Below, piece by piece: positions 6,795 to 6,937 of a stretch of DNA of 6,937 nucleotides. Numbering within the stretch: position 1 is the stretch's first letter; every line of letters begins with the position of its first letter. The stretch covers positions 10,485 to 17,421 of the forward strand of contig JAGQSP010000226.1 of NCBI GenBank assembly GCA_020439485.1. The letters run 5' to 3'. This DNA comes from Acidimicrobiales bacterium. GTDB taxonomy: Bacteria > Actinomycetota > Acidimicrobiia > Acidimicrobiales > Poriferisodalaceae. The translations under genes and the position numbers were made by a program. A model generated the notes under the pieces. That model ran no database searches, had not been told where the DNA came from, and saw only the letters and a list, made by a program, of their open reading frames with translations.

Positions 6795-6937
6795 CGGTTC
6801 GTCAGTTCCAGGAATGCTCGTTCGAGCGACGCCGGTTCGATCTCGAGGTCGAATCCGCCCAGGTCGAGCAGGCGTCGGGCGATCAGGTCTGATTCGGTGG
6901 TGTCGACAACCACCCGATCGCCTTCGGTGCTGACCGA
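6791..6937 (-). CDS. ABC transporter ATP-binding protein, C-terminal end only
   Basis: Reading leftward from the window edge, 48 residues remain open before the TGA at 6793-6791. The visible sequence has a beta-strand-rich start (GDRVVVDT), a helix (ESDLIARRLLDL) and the ending SLERAFLELTNR. That ending is the characteristic C-terminus of ABC-2 exporter ATPases (compare SLEEAFLELT). The Walker A, signature and Walker B motifs would lie beyond the edge. The TGA overlaps the permease ATG at 6794 as ATGA. The protein should be the nucleotide-binding subunit that powers the adjacent permease. The assignment rests on the terminal motif and on the gene order. Confidence 0.82.
   Translation of the reverse strand, partial: SVSTEGDRVVVDTTESDLIARRLLDLGGFDLEIEPASLERAFLELTNR

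Overview
The window is a dense, high-GC stretch with almost no non-coding DNA. The only gaps are 17, 36 and 11 bases. Codon use, ATGA stop/start overlaps and protein styles suggest a high-GC actinobacterium. A free-living or marine Acidimicrobiia-type organism is possible, but that is inference and no phylogenetic marker is present.

Plus strand, 1-1955: the C-terminal half of a large type I (formylglycine-dependent) arylsulfatase runs in from the left edge and ends at 1194. After 17 bases comes a complete M90-family (MtfA-like) zinc metallopeptidase with an HEMTH motif. The two are probably co-transcribed, although no shared function is evident.

Minus strand, 6937-1992: five genes are read from right to left. 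They are the C-terminal end of an ABC transporter ATPase, an ABC-2 type permease, a DesK/NarX-type membrane histidine kinase, a DesR/NarL-type response regulator, and a complete GH3 beta-glycosidase. The first three junctions are all 4-base ATGA overlaps. The fourth is an 11-base gap (or a 10-base overlap if an upstream GTG is used). This is strong evidence for one transcription unit. ATPase-permease-kinase-regulator is a known actinobacterial/Bacillus layout (compare yvfRSTU), in which the two-component system usually controls its own exporter. The tightly attached GH3 enzyme is the unusual part. It has no signal peptide, so it probably acts in the cytosol, which suggests a sense/export/deglycosylate response to a glycosidic compound.

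The two transcription units converge at 1956-1991, where a short GC-rich hairpin may act as a bidirectional terminator. The promoters of both units lie outside the window. I found no RNA genes, mobile elements, CRISPR arrays or long repeats.
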